Positions 62,562 through 64,000 of a stretch of DNA of 64,000 nt are shown in pieces. The stretch is taken from NCBI GenBank assembly GCA_018287875.1, contig JAGVVL010000029.1:620001-684000 (forward strand), read 5' to 3'. The notes beneath the pieces were generated by a model. It saw nothing but the letters and a program-made list of their open reading frames with translations, searched no databases and had not been told where the DNA came from. The stretch comes from Nigrospora sphaerica. Taxonomy: Eukaryota > Ascomycota > Sordariomycetes > Amphisphaeriales > Apiosporaceae. Made by a program: the position numbers and the translations under genes. Position 1 is the first letter of the stretch; each line of letters starts with the position of its first letter.

Positions 62562-63554
62562 ATGTTTTTTTATTTAAAGTATTTATTAATGGGGATTGGA
62601 TTATTATCCCTTGGAGAAGTAAAGGCATCCACACCTTTTTGGCACAAACAGCTCAAAGAACATTTGAAAGTGACGAGTAAAGAAGCGCTTTTGAATAATC
62701 TAGCCGGTGTTCTACCCTTAGACTTTGATGTAGAAAAAAATATGCTGCATTTTCATCGCGCAGATATTCATTTTTTTCATTGTCTATATTCAACAAATAC
62801 GCATTATAATTGGGTAGATATAGGAAAAGAGCAATGTCTTTTTTTACATAGAAAGCTCCTTAAGTCTGTTTGGGCTAGGCAATATTGGTTGGTTGGGGGT
62901 TATTGGGGGTAACAGAACCTTTTACGCCTGAAAGAAGAACAATAGGTGGCCTAGAATTAGTGGGTGCTCGGTTTGGAAAAATAACTTTGAATTTTTTCAT
63001 GAGCGTTTGATATTTAAGGGTCTATCTTTTAAGTATCGTTTTAAGTATTCAAATAAATTACAACCGGCTTTCTTTTTTCTATGCCATGGGAGGTTGATCA
63101 GTCAACTGATTTAATCCCTCCACGATTTGGTATAGGCGCAAGATATGCGATGACAAAGGATTTTAGTGTAGAGCTTGAATGGATCTCATATAAATTAGAT
63201 GCTAGCCCTGTTTGTTGTCTTCGATGGCGTTATGGTCATGATCATCAAATAGCTCGTCCTGCTTTGCTTGAGTCTTTAAGACAACCACCAGATTATTACC
63301 TACCATATTTTGTTAAGCCTACTATTGTTAAAGAAGAGTTTAGCCCTGCACAAGAAGAGTTTAGCCCTGCACAAAAGGAGTTTGCTCAATTAACTGGACA
63401 GTCTCCAAAGGTTATAAAATCTGCTTCTTTGCAGAAACTATATGATTTATATAGAGCAGCTGCCTTAAAATATCATCCAGATAAAACAGGGAAGCAAGAG
63501 GAAATGCAAAGTTTAAATAGTACCTATGATATTTTAATAGAGGATTTAAGGTAG
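62562..63554 (+). CDS. exported beta-barrel-like protein with a C-terminal J-domain
   Basis: Unknown function. The N-terminus is a signal peptide (YLLMGIGLLSLGEVKAS). Three frame breaks (near 62892, 62990 and 63081), each repaired by one base, give one protein of about 331 residues. The middle has alternating, aromatic, barrel-like strands (GGLELVGARFGKITLNFF, PRFGIGARYAMTKDFSVELEWISYKLD). Then come a short EEFSPAQ repeat linker and a final 50-residue J-domain: YDLYRAAALKYHPDKTG with HPD at 63474-63482, and EEMQSLNSTYDIL as helix III. A J-domain outside the cytoplasm has no bacterial Hsp70 to work with, so a host target is possible. Confidence 0.65.
63333..63374 (+). repeat. 21-base direct repeat, two perfect copies
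   Basis: The unit begins gaagagtttagccctgcaca and occurs at 63333-63353 and 63354-63374. A degenerate third copy (aaggagtttgctcaa) follows. It encodes EEFSPAQ-EEFSPAQ-KEFAQ, the linker before the J-domain. Confidence 0.92.
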
Positions 63555-63646
63555 GTAAAAAACCCCAATAGTAACCCTTTCTGATTTAAGTTAGAAAATG
63601 AATCTTCTATTCTCCTATATAAATAACTAACCATATTTTTCCTTCT

Positions 63647-64000
63647 ATGTTTACTGGATATCGATTGCTTCTGATTTGCTTGATGAAGAAGTAAAACCTC
63701 ATGTTTTCTTGAGAGAAGAATGCTTACAGTATACTCCTAAGATTTAGATCCAGAGGTTTTCAAAAGCGACTTTTTACATAAACCGAATTGTGACGTGCCT
63801 TTTAATTCGGACATTGCATCAGATTATTTTGGTCGAAAAGCCAAAAGGAAGCAGGCTCGAGACTTATTAGAGTGCTTAGAAGAAAAGTTTGCCACCCTAT
63901 ATTGAAAAACCTAATCCTGATAAAGTGACTGAAGTTAGCAGGGAAGCACAAACGAAAATCTTTCAAGAGTGTCCGAACTGTTTTGATGCCTTATTAAAAA
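63647..64000 (+). CDS. unknown protein, 3' end outside the window
   Basis: Not recognised. From ATG at 63647 the sequence reads through if single bases are added near 63652, 63740 and 63890. It gives MFYWISIASDLLDEEVKPHVF, then DLDPEVFKSDFLHKPNCD, FGRKAKRKQARDLLECLEEKF and VSREAQTKIFQECPNCFDALL. It is hydrophilic and cysteine-containing (CPNC). It has no signal peptide and follows the J-domain gene by 92 bases on the same strand. The frame repair is tentative because no homologue guides it. Confidence 0.4.

Noticed and set aside
1..64000. Insertion sequences or prophage genes
   Set aside because: No transposase, integrase or phage structural gene, and no flanking inverted repeats, were recognised anywhere in the window.

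Overview
This window comes from an AT-rich gammaproteobacterium, very probably a host-dependent intracellular one. The gene order rpoC-rpsL-rpsG-fusA-tuf followed by the whole S10-spc-alpha ribosomal series is that of Gammaproteobacteria. Fis, LolCD, BamB, YfgM, PilF and TamA support that group. At least six ankyrin-repeat genes, an ankyrin/cysteine-protease-like protein that resembles the Legionella core effector AnkH/LegA3, and a secreted J-domain protein suggest a Legionellales-type symbiont or pathogen. That placement is inference.

Layout. 1-21.5 kb: 3' part of rpoC, then the str, S10, spc and alpha operons on the + strand, ending at a strong terminator. 21.5-25.3 kb: a long ankyrin gene (-), then a small unknown gene and the AnkH-like gene (+). 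25.2-29.9 kb (-): der-hisS-yfgM-bamB. 30.2-36.2 kb (-): an AddB/RecB-like nuclease, trmD, a large internally repeated protein of unknown function, and rplS, read in that order. 36.2-42.4 kb: tRNA-Phe, pilF, an SH3-like secreted protein, htpX, argS and lysS. 42.4-43.0 kb: an AT-rich gap with clustered DnaA-box sequences. 43.0-48.2 kb: three ankyrin genes (+). 48.2-54.6 kb: fis and gshB (-), then gatC-gatA-gatB-pmbA (+). 54.6-57.2 kb: two more ankyrin genes (-). 57.5-64 kb: tamA (-), dacA (+), lolC-lolD (-), a beta-barrel/J-domain fusion (+) and a truncated unknown gene.

Reading-frame integrity. About 50 single-base frame breaks fall in otherwise conserved genes, many of them essential (rpoC, rpsL, rpsG, rplB, secY, der, hisS, trmD, gatA). 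Nearly every one is repaired by adding one base to a short homopolymer. I read this as systematic homopolymer under-calling in the assembly, not mass pseudogenisation. I therefore give whole-gene coordinates and note each break.

Most notable biology: (1) a family of ankyrin proteins sharing a C-terminal module with an FW...RF.H.W signature, two of them with an F-box-like segment before it; (2) the AnkH-like protein with H, D, Q and C in the order used by CE-clan cysteine proteases; (3) an effector-like repeat protein embedded between trmD and rplS; (4) an outer-membrane-barrel-like protein ending in a J-domain with an intact HPD motif.
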